Of a stretch of 64,000 bases of DNA, positions 9,349-17,278 are shown piece by piece. Within the stretch, counting starts at the first letter, position 1. Each line of letters starts with the position of its first letter. A program made the position numbers and the translations under genes. This stretch comes from Pseudomonadota bacterium (GTDB lineage Bacteria > Pseudomonadota > Alphaproteobacteria > Caulobacterales > Caulobacteraceae), in NCBI GenBank assembly GCA_020161365.1, contig JAIUNU010000003.1, positions 310,001-374,000 of the forward strand, given 5' to 3'. The notes beneath the pieces are model-generated. The model had not been told where the DNA came from, made no database searches, and saw only the letters and a program-made list of their open reading frames with translations.

Positions 9349-10368
9349 ATGGCCCGCTACGATTTCGCCTCCGACAATGTCGCCGGGGCCATGCCGGAAG
9401 TGATGGAGGCCTTGATCGCCGCCAATGCGGGAACGGCCTCGGGCTACGGAACCGACCACGTTAGCCGCGCCGCCGCCGACCGCATCCGCGCGGCGCTGGA
9501 CGCGGACGCCGAGGTGCGGTTCACCGCGTCGGGCACCGCCGCCAACGCCTTCGCCCTGACGCTGCTGGCCGCGCCGCACGAGGCGGTTCTGGCTCATGAG
9601 CACGCCCATATCTGCACCGACGAGACCGGCGCGCCGGGCTTCTTTGGCCAGGGCGTCGGCCTGATTGGCTTGCCGGGCGCTTCAGGCAAGATGGAGCTCG
9701 CGGCGCTGGAGGCAGCGCTGGCGCAGCCGGATGTCTCCTACCGCCAGCCTGCGGCGGCCCTGTCGCTCACCACCGCCACCGAGTACGGCACGGTTTACTC
9801 GAAGGCGCACCTGGAAAGCCTGATCGCGCCGGTGAAGGCCAAGGGCTACGGCGTCCATCTGGACGGCGCGCGTCTGGCCAATGCGGTCGCCGCCGGCTTC
9901 GACCTGAAGAGCATCGCCAGGATGGGCGTCGACATCCTGGTGATGGGCGGCACCAAGGCCGGCTCGACCCCGACCGAGGCCGTGGTGTTCCTCAACCCAA
10001 ACCACGCCCGTCGGCTGGACGCGCGCCTGAAGCACGCCGGCCAGCTCATCTCGAAAGGGCGCTTCCTGGCCGCCCCTTGGCTTGGCCTTTTGGCCGAGGA
10101 TGGTGGAACCGGCGCCTGGGCCGCGCGCGCCGCTCACGCCAACGCCATGGCCCGCAAACTCGCGGACCTGATGCCCTTCCCGATCCGACACCCGGTCGAG
10201 GCCAACGGGATATTCGTCGAAATGGACGAACCCACCCTGGAACGCCTGCGCGGCGAAGGCTGGTTCGTCTACCGTTTCCTGGACGGCACGGTGCGCTTCA
10301 TGTGCTCGTGGGCCTCCACGCCCGAGATGGTCGAAGACCTGGGCGCGGCGCTGAAGCGGGTGGCGTGA
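9349..10368 (+). CDS. ltaE: Threonine aldolase (beta-eliminating lyase family)
   Basis: A PLP-dependent aldolase of 339 residues that cleaves L-threonine or L-allo-threonine to glycine and acetaldehyde. Seen: N-terminal RYDFASDNVAGAMPEVMEAL, the substrate loop ASGYGTDHVSR, ALSLTTATEYGTVY, the PLP-contacting HLDGARLANAV, and the Schiff-base lysine in MGGTKAGSTPTEA (Lys203, codon 9955-9957). Whether it prefers L-threonine, L-allo-threonine or beta-hydroxy amino acids in general cannot be read off. With the dehydratases at 22-28 kb, the window is rich in hydroxy-amino-acid catabolism, though this gene is remote from them. Confidence 0.9.
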   Translation: MARYDFASDNVAGAMPEVMEALIAANAGTASGYGTDHVSRAAADRIRAALDADAEVRFTASGTAANAFALTLLAAPHEAVLAHEHAHICTDETGAPGFFGQGVGLIGLPGASGKMELAALEAALAQPDVSYRQPAAALSLTTATEYGTVYSKAHLESLIAPVKAKGYGVHLDGARLANAVAAGFDLKSIARMGVDILVMGGTKAGSTPTEAVVFLNPNHARRLDARLKHAGQLISKGRFLAAPWLGLLAEDGGTGAWAARAAHANAMARKLADLMPFPIRHPVEANGIFVEMDEPTLERLRGEGWFVYRFLDGTVRFMCSWASTPEMVEDLGAALKRVA

Positions 10369-10375
10369 AGACACC

Positions 10376-10515
10376 CCTTCCCCCGAGGGAGGGGGTCACG
10401 GTGAGAGGTTAGCTGTCAACCGGCGTGCCGGCGCCCCGTTTTGGGCTGCAGCCCCTCTTTGTCGCCCGCCGACGGCGCGGATCCTTGCTTTTCTCTCTGG
10501 GAGAGCGTGATCACG
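10376..10515. repeat. Repeat family D, copy D2 (overlaps the GGDEF-EAL gene 3' end)
   Basis: The left part (CTTCCCCCGAGGGAGGGGGT and following GGTGAGAGGTTAGCTGTCA) and right part (GGCGCGGATCC, then TCTCTGGGAGAGCGTGATCA) align in order with D1 at 54009-54127. The coding sequence of the minus-strand c-di-GMP protein ends inside it. The middle is less similar, so the exact borders are approximate. Confidence 0.6.
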
Positions 10516-12644
10516 GGCGCCGCCGCTTCAGCGGCAGATGTCTCGGTGATCCCCAGCATCCTGGCGATCTCGCTGGCGGGAGCCGGGCGGCTGATGAAAT
10601 AGCCCTGGATTTCGGCGCAGCCCTGACCGCGCAGGGCGTTCAACTGCTCCAGCGTCTCGACGCCCTCGGCCGTCGTGGTGACGCCCATCGAGGCGCCCAG
10701 GTCCAGCACGGCCCGGATGATCGCCAGGGCGTCGCTGTCGTGCAGGATGTCGCGGACGAACGTCTGGTCGATCTTGATCTTGTCGAAGGGGAAGCTGCGG
10801 AGATAGCTCAGCGAGCTGTAGCCGGTGCCGAAGTCATCCATCGAGATTCGCACGCCCAGCGCCTTGAGGTCATGCAGCATGGTCATGTTGGCCGCGCTGT
10901 CCTGCAGAAGGACCGACTCGGTGATCTCCAGCTCCAGCCGCTCGGCCGGCAGCCCAGAGCTTGCCAGCGCCGAGACGACGGTCCCGACGAGACCACGATC
11001 GCGGAACTGGGCCGGCGACAGATTGACGGCCAGGCGGACATGGTCGGGCCAGTTGGCGGCCTCGGCGCAGGCGTGTCGTAGAACCCACTCGCCCAGCGGA
11101 ACGATCAGGCCGATCTCCTCGGCCAGGGGGATGAAGTCGGCCGGCGAGACCGTGCCGCGTTCGGGGTGACGCCAGCGCAGCAAGGCCTCGCAACCGGTCA
11201 CCCGTTCGTCCCCCAGATGATAGAGGGGCTGGTAGACCAGTTCGAACTCGCCCGCCTGCACCGCGCGACGCAGATCCAGCTCCAGGGCGCGACGGGCCTG
11301 CAACTGCTCGTCCATGGCGCGCTCGAAGAAGTGGTAGGCGCCGCGCCCGTCGGCCTTGGCGCGGTACAGCGCCATGTCCGCCTTCTTCAGCAGCTCGTCG
11401 GCTTCATCGCCATCGGTGGGCGCCAGGCTGACGCCGACGCTGGCGCCGATCACGACCTGATGACCTTGTAGATCGAACGGCGCGGACATGGCCTCGACGA
11501 TCCGGGCCGCCAGGCGCGTGGCGCCGTTGGCGTCGTCCAGTCCCGTCTGAACAACAGCGAACTCGTCTCCGCCCAGGCGCGCCACGGTGTCGCCTTCGCG
11601 CACGCAACCGCGCAGACGCTCGGCGGCGATCTTCAGCAGGGCGTCGCCGAGCGGATGGCCCAGGGTGTCGTTGACGGTTTTGAAGCGGTCCAGATCCACG
11701 AAATGCACCGCCAGGGCGTCGCCCTTGCGTGAACGCCGCGCCAGAGCCTCGCTCAGCGACTTCTGGAAGAGAACGCGGTTGGGCAGGTCGGTCAGCGGGT
11801 CGTAGTGCGCCAGCCGCGCGATCTGAGCTTCTGCCCGCTTGCGCTCGGCGATATCCTCCGAGACGCCCAACAGGTACTCGGGCTCGCCGTCGGCGTTGCA
11901 GATAGCGATTTTCTTGGTGCGGAGAATAGCCTCAGTGCCGTCGCGTCGCGGGACCCGGTCTTCTTCGATGACCCGGACCTCTCGCGACTCCAGAACTTCG
12001 CGATCGCGCTCGACGTAAACAGCGGCCAGCTCTGCTGGATGGAAGTCGGCGTCGGTCTTACCCACCACCGCCTCGCGCTGCATGCCCAGGGTGTTTTCGC
12101 CAGCGCGGTTGAGTAGCACATAGCGGTGATCTGCGGCGCGCTTGACGAAAACCATCGACGGCATAGCCTCGACCACGGCGGTCATGAAGGTCTGGGCGCG
12201 TTCGACATCGGCCTTGGCGGCGGCCAGATCCGCCACGCTGCGGCGATTGGATTCGTTGGCCGCCTGCAACAGCGCGAGCACCGTGCCGACGCCGAGATAA
12301 CGCTCGTTCTCGGTGACGATGAACCCGCGCAGCAGGTCCGAGGCGCGATAGGACAGGCTATCGGAGGTGAACTCGGCCAGCGCCATCTCGGCGTCGACGA
12401 CCAGTGGCTCACGGTCCATCAGCGTGGAGATCGGACGGTTGGCGTAGAGCGCGCGCCCGTATTCGGCCGCCATGCGCAGGAAGAAGGCGTTGCGCTCGAC
12501 CAGTCCGATCGGACGGTCGTCCCGGTCCAGGACCGGGATGATCAGGGTATCGGGCTCTTCCCGGAATCGCTCGTAGAGCGCCTTGCCGAGGTGATCCTCT
12601 CGCGCCGGCTCCAGGAAAGAAACAGTGTCACGCAGGGTGAACAT
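10416..12644 (-). CDS. PAS-GGDEF-EAL bifunctional c-di-GMP protein with CBS-like N-terminus
   Basis: A 742-residue signalling protein that can make and degrade c-di-GMP. Residues 1-140 resemble a pair of CBS-type ligand modules (LIIPVLDRDDRPIGLVERNA; ANRPISTLMDREPLVVDAEM). A PAS domain follows (about 150-270; ADHRYVLLNRAGENTLGMQ, ending DIAERKRAEAQ). The GGDEF domain has intact RLGGDEFAV (residues 358-362 are GGDEF) and an inhibitory RxxD site five residues before it (REGD). The EAL domain carries CEALLRW (Glu486), DDFGTGYSSLSYLR, FDKIKIDQ, AEGVETLEQ and QGYFISRP, so both halves look active. The last 32 residues are encoded by repeat D2 and are unlikely to be part of the ancestral fold. Confidence 0.93.
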   Translation of the reverse strand: MFTLRDTVSFLEPAREDHLGKALYERFREEPDTLIIPVLDRDDRPIGLVERNAFFLRMAAEYGRALYANRPISTLMDREPLVVDAEMALAEFTSDSLSYRASDLLRGFIVTENERYLGVGTVLALLQAANESNRRSVADLAAAKADVERAQTFMTAVVEAMPSMVFVKRAADHRYVLLNRAGENTLGMQREAVVGKTDADFHPAELAAVYVERDREVLESREVRVIEEDRVPRRDGTEAILRTKKIAICNADGEPEYLLGVSEDIAERKRAEAQIARLAHYDPLTDLPNRVLFQKSLSEALARRSRKGDALAVHFVDLDRFKTVNDTLGHPLGDALLKIAAERLRGCVREGDTVARLGGDEFAVVQTGLDDANGATRLAARIVEAMSAPFDLQGHQVVIGASVGVSLAPTDGDEADELLKKADMALYRAKADGRGAYHFFERAMDEQLQARRALELDLRRAVQAGEFELVYQPLYHLGDERVTGCEALLRWRHPERGTVSPADFIPLAEEIGLIVPLGEWVLRHACAEAANWPDHVRLAVNLSPAQFRDRGLVGTVVSALASSGLPAERLELEITESVLLQDSAANMTMLHDLKALGVRISMDDFGTGYSSLSYLRSFPFDKIKIDQTFVRDILHDSDALAIIRAVLDLGASMGVTTTAEGVETLEQLNALRGQGCAEIQGYFISRPAPASEIARMLGITETSAAEAAAPVITLSQREKQGSAPSAGDKEGLQPKTGRRHAG

Positions 12645-12800
12645 CGATACGCCTCCACTCGCGAGAGCAAGAGGCCAGCACGCACCTAACGCGATCCTAA
12701 TGGGCGCGATCAGGCTAGCGAATTTCGCGAAAACTTCACAGCGCCGTCACAGTGTTTGCGGCGATTTTTACGGAGTGAAATCGAATACTTATAGTTATAC

Positions 12801-13436
12801 TTAACGACCGGTATCCAGGAAATCCCTCGACCTGAACGCCTCTGGAGCCGCGACTTCAACCACGGGCTCGTCGCGATCATCGAACTCGGTGCGCAGGGCC
12901 CGGCTCATCACCGCATGCATCTCATAGAGGCAGGTGATGTAGGTCAGTTCCAGGATCTCTTCGTCGCAGAGGAACGCCTTCAGCGCCGCAAACACTCCGT
13001 CGGCCACGCGGCCGCCGTCCAGGACAAGACCGTCGGCATAAGCGAGCACCGCGCGTTCATGAGTGTCGAAGAGCTCGGAGACCTGCCATTGCGGAACGGC
13101 GGCGATCTTCTCCTCGGACACGCCCAAGCCACGCAGAGACTTGCAGTGCTGCGAGAACACGAACTGGCTGCCCCGCGCCCACCCGGCGCGCGTCTGGGCC
13201 AGCTCGCGGAGCACAGGGTCGAGCTTGCGGACGGGGTCACGGTAGAGAGCGAAGCCTTGGGCGGCGTGACGCAAGATGTCCGGGCTTGCTGCGAAGACCG
13301 TCCACCAGTCGCCGCGCGTACCGGTGTCGGTTCCGGGCTCGGCCACCGGATCGCGGTCTCCGAACAGCAGGTCATAGAGCCGCAAGGTCCCCTTGTCGGT
13401 GACTTCGGCCCTGGGAATCTGACGCAGGCGCGGCAT
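12801..13436 (-). CDS. Carboxymuconolactone decarboxylase (CMD/AhpD-like) family protein
   Basis: A 211-residue all-helical protein of the CMD superfamily. The core motif is the stretch GSQFVFSQHCKSLRGLGVSE, where Cys and His would form the active site, followed by DTHERAVLAYADGLVLDGGR. Relatives range from gamma-carboxymuconolactone decarboxylase to AhpD-like peroxidase partners; this longer form is typically an uncharacterised oxidoreductase-like enzyme. Its ATG (13434-13436) overlaps the stop of the upstream VOC gene in a TGATG junction, so the two are translationally coupled and probably act on the same substrate. Confidence 0.82.
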   Translation of the reverse strand: MPRLRQIPRAEVTDKGTLRLYDLLFGDRDPVAEPGTDTGTRGDWWTVFAASPDILRHAAQGFALYRDPVRKLDPVLRELAQTRAGWARGSQFVFSQHCKSLRGLGVSEEKIAAVPQWQVSELFDTHERAVLAYADGLVLDGGRVADGVFAALKAFLCDEEILELTYITCLYEMHAVMSRALRTEFDDRDEPVVEVAAPEAFRSRDFLDTGR

Positions 13437-13960
13437 CAGGCGCTCACCGTTGCGGACGCCGGCTCGTGGCGCACATCGCCCGGTCCGAAAGCACGCGTGA
13501 AGGCGGCCAGTTCCATCATGATCCCGTTCGGATCGGTGAAATAGACCGACCGCACGAAGACGCCCGGATGAAGCTTGCGGGCGACGCCCATCTCGCTGTC
13601 ATCGTGGTTCACGACCATTGGAAACACCGGAACGCCTGCGGCTTGGAGGCGCTCAAGGCAGGTGTCCAGATCGGCCTCGTCGACGCTGAAGGCCACATGG
13701 TTCATCGAGCCGACGGCGGTCTTGGCCTCGGCCGGGAAGGCCTTGACCGAGGCGACGCCCGGCGCGGCCGGCGGGACATCGGGCCACCAGAAAAAGGCCA
13801 GGCAGGATCCGCCGCCGCAGTCGAAGAAGAAGTGCTGGCCGCCATCGGGCAGGGCCACGGTCTTGACCAGCGGCATCTGCAGGATCTCGGTATAGAACCT
13901 CACCGTCTCGGCCATGTCGCGGCACACAAGAGCCAGGTGATTGACGCCGGTGATCTTCAT
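13436..13960 (-). CDS. VOC (glyoxalase/bleomycin resistance/dioxygenase) family protein
   Basis: A 174-residue vicinal-oxygen-chelate protein. The paired beta-alpha-beta-beta-beta modules start at ITGVNHLALVCRDMAETVRFY and at AVGSMNHVAFSVDEADLDTC; metal-ligand candidates are the His of VNHLAL, the His of MNHVAF and the Glu of NGIMMELAAF. Family members include dioxygenases, isomerases and resistance proteins, so no reaction is assigned. It is first in a two-gene unit with the CMD-family gene, overlapping it by one base. Confidence 0.85.
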   Translation of the reverse strand: MKITGVNHLALVCRDMAETVRFYTEILQMPLVKTVALPDGGQHFFFDCGGGSCLAFFWWPDVPPAAPGVASVKAFPAEAKTAVGSMNHVAFSVDEADLDTCLERLQAAGVPVFPMVVNHDDSEMGVARKLHPGVFVRSVYFTDPNGIMMELAAFTRAFGPGDVRHEPASATVSA

Positions 13961-14027
13961 CTCGGCTTCCTCCCGGAAACCGAGGTTACGCCAACGCGGC
14001 TATGCGTACAGCCTTACGCGGGGGCGC

Positions 14028-14387
14028 CTACTCCCGCTCTTCCTTTGCGTCCCCAAGCAGGATCTGGCCGCCCCAGCTGACCACGCCGGTGACGACGGCC
14101 GCCAGGATGCCCGCCCACAGGCCCTGGACCCTGAGCCCGTCCAGCATCCAGGCCACCAGCCCGATCATGCCGGCGTTCACCACCAGCAGAAACAGGCCAA
14201 GCGTCGCCAGGGTCAGCGGGAACGTCAGTACCGTTACGATCGGACGCACGACGGCGTTGACGATCCCAAGCAGCAAGCCGGCGATGATCAGGGTCTTCCA
14301 GCCGTCCGCTGTGACGCCCGGCACGATCTGGGTCGCCAGCCAGAGGCCGAAGGCGGCGATCAGGACGCGAAAGATAAGACGAAACAT
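14028..14387 (-). CDS. Phage holin family 4 / YvlD-like small membrane protein
   Basis: A 119-residue protein with four predicted helices: FRLIFRVLIAAFGLWLATQI, LIIAGLLLGIVNAVVRPIV, LATLGLFLLVVNAGMIGLVA and LWAGILAAVVTGVVSWGG. The NAVVRPIV and FPLTLATLGLF stretches are typical of the PF04020 family. Despite the family name there are no phage genes nearby, and chromosomal members are ordinary envelope proteins of unknown function. It is divergent from rpoH with about 195 bases between the starts. Confidence 0.85.
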   Translation of the reverse strand: MFRLIFRVLIAAFGLWLATQIVPGVTADGWKTLIIAGLLLGIVNAVVRPIVTVLTFPLTLATLGLFLLVVNAGMIGLVAWMLDGLRVQGLWAGILAAVVTGVVSWGGQILLGDAKEERE

Positions 14388-14494
14388 CCGGAGACTCCTC
14401 GGTTCGAGCAGCAGATTGGCCCATGCGCGCTCAGGATCAAGTCGCGCCGGAATACCCCAGCCCGGAACTCGGACATTACAAATGCGTTACCGCT

Positions 14495-14522
14495 CTTCAA
14501 ACCGCCGCTCAGCGAACTATCT
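14495..14522 (+). promoter_or_regulatory. Candidate sigma-32 (heat-shock) promoter of rpoH
   Basis: CTTCAA at 14495-14500 and ACTATCT at 14516-14522, spaced 15 bases, resemble the CTTGAA / CYTATNT elements of alphaproteobacterial heat-shock promoters. Caulobacter rpoH is known to be autoregulated from a sigma-32 promoter. Position, about 60 bases before the ATG, fits. The -35 departs from consensus by one base, so this is a proposal. Confidence 0.45.
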
Positions 14523-14582
14523 AGTCCTTCGTGTGGGGGATGATCGCGCGCGATTGGCGAGCGGATCCGCACGCAAGGGGAT

Positions 14583-15479
14583 ATGAGTAAGATGGCCGTG
14601 AATTCTCTATCGGTGATGTCGCCGGACGGCGGCTTGTCGCGTTACCTCACCGAGATCCGCAAGTTCCCGATGCTCAGCAAGGACGAAGAGTTCATGCTGG
14701 CCCAACGCTGGAAAGAGCATCAGGACCCGCAAGCGGCCCACAAGATGGTCACCAGCCACCTGCGTCTCGTGGCCAAGATCGCGATGGGCTATCGCGGCTA
14801 CGGCCTGCCGATCGGCGAAGTGATCTCCGAAGGCAATGTCGGCCTTATGCAGGCGGTCAAGAAGTTCGAGCCCGAAAAGGGCTTCCGCCTGGCCACCTAC
14901 GCCATGTGGTGGATCCGCGCCTCGATCCAGGAATACATCCTGCGCTCCTGGTCGCTGGTGAAGATGGGCACCACCGCCGCTCAGAAGAAGCTGTTCTTCA
15001 ACCTGCGCAAGGCCAAGAGCCAGATCGCCGCCTTCCAGGAAGGCGATCTGCACCCCGACCAGGTCAGCCAGATCGCCACCAAGCTGGGCGTGCTGGACAG
15101 CGAAGTCATCTCGATGAACCGCCGTCTGTCGGGCCCCGACGCTTCGCTGAACGCGCCGCTGCGCGCCGACGGCGAAAGCGAGTGGCAGGACTGGCTGGCC
15201 GATGAGGAGCAGGTCTCCCAGGAAACCCGCGTAGCCGAGGACGAGGAAAAGTCGCTGCGGATGTCGCTTCTGGAAGAGGCGATGGTCGAGCTGACCGACC
15301 GCGAGCGCCATATCCTCACCGAGCGGCGCCTGAAAGACGAGCCGACCACCCTTGAAGAGCTTGCGGCCCAGTACGGCGTCTCGCGCGAACGGGTCCGCCA
15401 GATCGAGGTCCGCGCGTTCGAGAAGCTGCAGAAGACCATGCGCGAGGCGGCGATCGCCAAGAACATGGTCGAGGCCTGA
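14583..15479 (+). CDS. rpoH: RNA polymerase heat-shock sigma factor RpoH (sigma-32)
   Basis: A 298-residue alternative sigma factor that directs RNA polymerase to heat-shock genes. Region 2 is seen in RLVAKIAMGYRGYGLPIGEV and FRLATYAMWWIRASIQEYIL; the diagnostic RpoH box in AAQKKLFFNLRKAKSQ; region 4 in TLEELAAQYGVSRERVRQIE, with the C-terminal FEKLQKTMREAA. Length matches alphaproteobacterial RpoH. The ATG at 14583 follows AAGGGG. In this group RpoH is usually controlled by DnaK/FtsH and by its own promoter; a candidate lies upstream. A hairpin terminator follows at 15506. Confidence 0.97.
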   Translation: MSKMAVNSLSVMSPDGGLSRYLTEIRKFPMLSKDEEFMLAQRWKEHQDPQAAHKMVTSHLRLVAKIAMGYRGYGLPIGEVISEGNVGLMQAVKKFEPEKGFRLATYAMWWIRASIQEYILRSWSLVKMGTTAAQKKLFFNLRKAKSQIAAFQEGDLHPDQVSQIATKLGVLDSEVISMNRRLSGPDASLNAPLRADGESEWQDWLADEEQVSQETRVAEDEEKSLRMSLLEEAMVELTDRERHILTERRLKDEPTTLEELAAQYGVSRERVRQIEVRAFEKLQKTMREAAIAKNMVEA

Positions 15480-15505
15480 GGCTTCGGCTCACCGGTTTGA
15501 CGAAG

Positions 15506-15530
15506 GGGCGCTCCTCGGGGCGCCCTTTTT
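15506..15530 (+). terminator. Rho-independent terminator after rpoH
   Basis: A GGGCGC/GCGCCC stem (15506-15511 and 15520-15525) with an 8-base loop is followed by TTTTT at 15526-15530, 27 bases after the rpoH stop. It separates rpoH from the next gene on the same strand. Confidence 0.8.
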
Positions 15531-15633
15531 GTTTGGGTCAGCTGACCGTTTGCGTGCTGGCCAAGCCCTTGCGGCGACCGGTGAAGCGCGTCGGCAAACA
15601 TTCCGAATGGGAACCGCGGGCCTGGGCGCTACT

Positions 15634-16371
15634 ATGAAGCTCGCCATGCCTGACACCGCCGCTCCCCTGCCACAGTTGATCCTGCTCCCCGGACTCCTTA
15701 ACGACGCCGAGCTGTGGCGCGATCAGATCAGCGGTCTGGCGGACCTTGCTCGCCCCTGGGTTCCCGACCTTTCGCCCTACGCCACGATCCGCGAGATGGC
15801 CGAACACGTGCTCGAGACCGCCGAGCCGACCTTCGCCTTGGCCGGCTTCTCGATGGGCGGCTATGTGGCCCAGGACATCGCCCGGATCGCGCCCGAGCGC
15901 ATCGAGCGCCTTGCCCTGCTGGACACCTCGATCCGGGTCGACACGCCCCAGCGCGCCGCCCAGCGTCAGGCGCTGAACAAGGCCGCCGCCAGGGGCGGAA
16001 CCTTCATGGGAATCGGCCAGGCGATCCTGAAGAGCTATGTCGACGCCTCCCGCCTCGACGATCGCGAGCTCACCACCCGCATCGTCGACATGACCCAGCG
16101 CCTGGGCCGCGAGGTGTTCCTGCGCCAGAACAGCCTGGAGCGCGAAGATGGCGAAGCCGCGTTACGCGCCCTTCGCGTTCCCTTGGTGGTGATCGTCGGC
16201 GAGAACGACCAGATCACGCCGGCTGAAGCCCATCGGGAAATGGCGGCGGCGATCGGATGCTCTCACCTGGTGGTGATCCCAAAGACGGGACACATGACGC
16301 CGATGGAAGCGCCCGGCGCGGTCAACGGCGCCCTACGCCACTGGCTGCAACGTCCTGCCGGACATCGCTGA
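15634..16371 (+). CDS. Alpha/beta hydrolase
   Basis: A 245-residue alpha/beta-hydrolase fold protein. It shows the oxyanion region LILLPGLLNDAELWRDQ, the nucleophile elbow LAGFSMGGYVAQDIA (Ser), VIVGENDQITP (acid Asp) and IPKTGHMTPMEAP (His), so the triad is complete. The nearest shapes are MhpC/BioH-like esterases; substrate unknown. Start choice is uncertain: ATG 15634 is preferred, but 15607 and 15646 are in frame. It lies between rpoH and the CleD-like gene, convergent with the latter. Confidence 0.85.
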   Translation: MKLAMPDTAAPLPQLILLPGLLNDAELWRDQISGLADLARPWVPDLSPYATIREMAEHVLETAEPTFALAGFSMGGYVAQDIARIAPERIERLALLDTSIRVDTPQRAAQRQALNKAAARGGTFMGIGQAILKSYVDASRLDDRELTTRIVDMTQRLGREVFLRQNSLEREDGEAALRALRVPLVVIVGENDQITPAEAHREMAAAIGCSHLVVIPKTGHMTPMEAPGAVNGALRHWLQRPAGHR

Positions 16372-16376
16372 CGCCA

Positions 16377-17183
16377 TCAGGCCGCGCGGACCTTGTCTTC
16401 CGGAGCCATGAAACCCATTAGGGCGTCGATGCGCTTGACCAGTTCCTGACGCGCAGCGGGACCGGCGATGTCGGATTGCATGCAGCTCATCAAGGCCTCG
16501 GCCGCCTGCATCAGGCGGGGTTCCTTGACCATTTCGCCCACACGCCGCAGCTCCACCGCCTGGGCGACTAGGGCGCGCCGAGCCTGTGCCGGATCGGAGT
16601 CGAGCGCCTGAGCGGCTGACTTGACGATGCGAAGGGCCTGGGAAAGGCGCGTCGCCGGCGTACCTGCGCCATCGGCCTTGCGTTTGCGAGGGCCCTTGTA
16701 ATCGGCCGAATTGAAGCGACGCCGGTCGGGACCGACATAGGCCACCGCCTCCACCCAGTCGCGCGGCTTCAAGGTCACGGCTTCGAGACGGCGCTCAAGG
16801 TCTTTCAGATTGAACGGCTTGCGCATGAACTCGTGAACGCCCGCGTCGCGCGCGCCTAGGATCACCTCGGCGGTCGCTTCGGAGGTGCACATGATCACCG
16901 GCGCCTCGCGGGACGCCAGGTCACTGCGACGCAGCTTGCGCGTGAAAGCCAATCCATCGACGCCCGAAGACGCGCCGTGTTCGACGAAGATCAGTTGAGG
17001 GTCGACCGCGCGGGCCATGGCGTAGCCCTTCTCGGCGGTCGGGGCCGAAAAGATCTGCACGCCGCCCAAGGGGCGCAGTTGTTCCGACAACAGGCGTGCG
17101 GTCGCGGGATTGGGGTCCACGACCATGACTCGCTGCACCTTGGCGGCGACACGCTGAATTGTGCGGACGTTCCCGTCGAACAC
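16377..17183 (-). CDS. CheY-like receiver protein with Arg-rich tail, CleD-like
   Basis: A 268-residue protein: an N-terminal receiver domain (about residues 17-135), an arginine-rich stretch (GPDRRRFNSADYKGPRKRKA) and a C-terminal helical domain. In Caulobacter the Cle proteins are CheY-like effectors that bind c-di-GMP through such an Arg-rich segment and act at the flagellar motor; from memory the member CleD lies two genes from rpoH, as here. The receiver keeps the T/S (MCTSEAT) and Lys (RKPF) of the active site, but the phosphoacceptor position reads Glu (IFVEHGASSGVDG; codon 16980-16982) and only one of the paired N-terminal acids remains (VVDPNP). GTG 17183 is favoured over GTG 17189 because GGAG is eight bases upstream of it. 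Confidence 0.72.
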   Translation of the reverse strand: MFDGNVRTIQRVAAKVQRVMVVDPNPATARLLSEQLRPLGGVQIFSAPTAEKGYAMARAVDPQLIFVEHGASSGVDGLAFTRKLRRSDLASREAPVIMCTSEATAEVILGARDAGVHEFMRKPFNLKDLERRLEAVTLKPRDWVEAVAYVGPDRRRFNSADYKGPRKRKADGAGTPATRLSQALRIVKSAAQALDSDPAQARRALVAQAVELRRVGEMVKEPRLMQAAEALMSCMQSDIAGPAARQELVKRIDALMGFMAPEDKVRAA

Positions 17184-17278
17184 GAACACGACTCCCGAGA
17201 CTGGCGTTCAGTCTTAATTTCAGAGTGTAAAAATCCACTTATCGACCAGGTCGCTCCGAGCCGTCGCCATCGGACGAT

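Noticed and set aside
12645..12800. AT-rich gap between the GGDEF-EAL and CMD genes as an RNA gene
   Set aside because: No stable stem, tRNA-like or terminator structure was found; it most likely holds the promoter of the c-di-GMP gene.
14028..14387. Holin annotation as evidence of a prophage
   Set aside because: The family name is misleading; no integrase, capsid, tail or lysis genes are nearby.
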